Below, one piece after another: positions 63,676-64,000 of a stretch of DNA of 64,000 nt. The stretch covers positions 620,001 through 684,000 of the forward strand of contig NZ_CAMDRE010000001.1 of NCBI RefSeq assembly GCF_945906775.1, given 5' to 3'. How positions within the stretch are numbered: position 1 is the stretch's first letter; each line of letters opens with the position of its first letter. The position numbers and the translations under genes were made by a program. This stretch comes from Citrobacter sp. Marseille-Q6884. GTDB lineage: Bacteria; Pseudomonadota; Gammaproteobacteria; Enterobacterales; Enterobacteriaceae. The notes under the pieces were generated by a model that saw only the letters and a list, made by a program, of their open reading frames with translations, ran no database searches and was not told where the DNA came from.

Positions 63676-64000
63676 TCACATCATAACCACGTCGAACTGC
63701 TCCTGGTTATAGAGCGGCTCGATTTGTACTTTGACCTGTTTACCGACAAAGATTTCCACTTCCGCCAGCGCATGAGATTCTTCGCCTTTCAGGGTTTCAG
63801 CCACTGCCGGAGAAGCATAGACCAGGAAACGATCCGAATCATAAGCATGATGCACGCGTACGATTTCACGCATGATTTCATAACATACGGTTTCCACCGT
63901 TTTCACCGTACCGCGCCCGTGACAGGTCGGACACTCATTGCACAGCACATGCTCCACACTTTCGCGCGTACGCTTACGTGTCATCTCCACCAACCCAAGT
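63676..64000 (-). CDS. rng: Ribonuclease G, C-terminal end (5' part outside window)
   Basis: RNase G matures the 5' end of 16S rRNA and is a homologue of the RNase E catalytic half. Only the last 107 codons lie in the window, starting within LGLVEMTRKRTRESVEH. They contain the zinc-link motif CPTCHGRG, used for dimer formation, and end EQFDVVMM as in E. coli. yhdP follows on the same strand. Confidence 0.96.
   Translation of the reverse strand, partial: LGLVEMTRKRTRESVEHVLCNECPTCHGRGTVKTVETVCYEIMREIVRVHHAYDSDRFLVYASPAVAETLKGEESHALAEVEIFVGKQVKVQIEPLYNQEQFDVVMM

Overview
This window is a piece of an enterobacterial chromosome. Nearly every protein reads as a close relative of an Escherichia coli/Salmonella product, and gene order follows the E. 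coli ftsH-to-rng region almost gene for gene. Three differences stand out: codBA lies directly after gltD, yrbL is missing after npr, and nanE is missing from the nan operon. REP-type palindromes sit in many gaps. I infer Citrobacter or a near relative (Salmonella-like gene order, E. coli-like proteins); the genus is not proven. I see no prophage, insertion sequence, CRISPR array, tRNA or rRNA.

Layout. 1-9.9 kb: ftsH (cut by the window edge) and rlmE; yhbY; greA with a GraL-like leader; dacB; obgE, yhbE, rpmA and rplU; ispB; sfsB. 9.9-14.7 kb, minus strand: murA, ibaG, then the mlaFEDCB phospholipid-transport operon. 14.9-22.9 kb, plus strand: yrbG-kdsD-kdsC-lptC-lptA-lptB-rpoN-hpf-ptsN-rapZ-npr, joining Kdo synthesis, LPS export, sigma-54 and the nitrogen PTS. 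22.9-27.9 kb: mtgA, elbB, the ArcZ small RNA against the end of arcB, and yhcC. 28-34.4 kb: gltBD (glutamate synthase) behind a long regulatory region. 34.7-37.2 kb: codBA (cytosine uptake and deamination) with a PurR box. 37.3-42.1 kb: the sialic acid genes nanA-nanT-nanK-nanQ with nanR. 42.5-52.7 kb: dcuD, sspAB, rplM-rpsI, zapE, zapG, degQ, degS, mdh, argR. 53-64 kb: yhcN, yhcO, aaeXAB with aaeR, tldD, yhdP and the 3' end of rng.

Shared themes are envelope building (MurA, DacB, MtgA, Mla, Lpt, Kds, YhdP), envelope stress (DegS, DegQ, FtsH), nitrogen/carbon control (GltBD, PtsN/NPr, RpoN, ArgR) and redox control (ArcB, ArcZ). The most distinctive observation is a deletion scar of nanE: an 11-codon ORF made of the first and last codons of nanE, with its stop overlapping the nanK start. 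I found no new multi-gene system; the remaining findings are regulatory sites, repeats and start-site questions.
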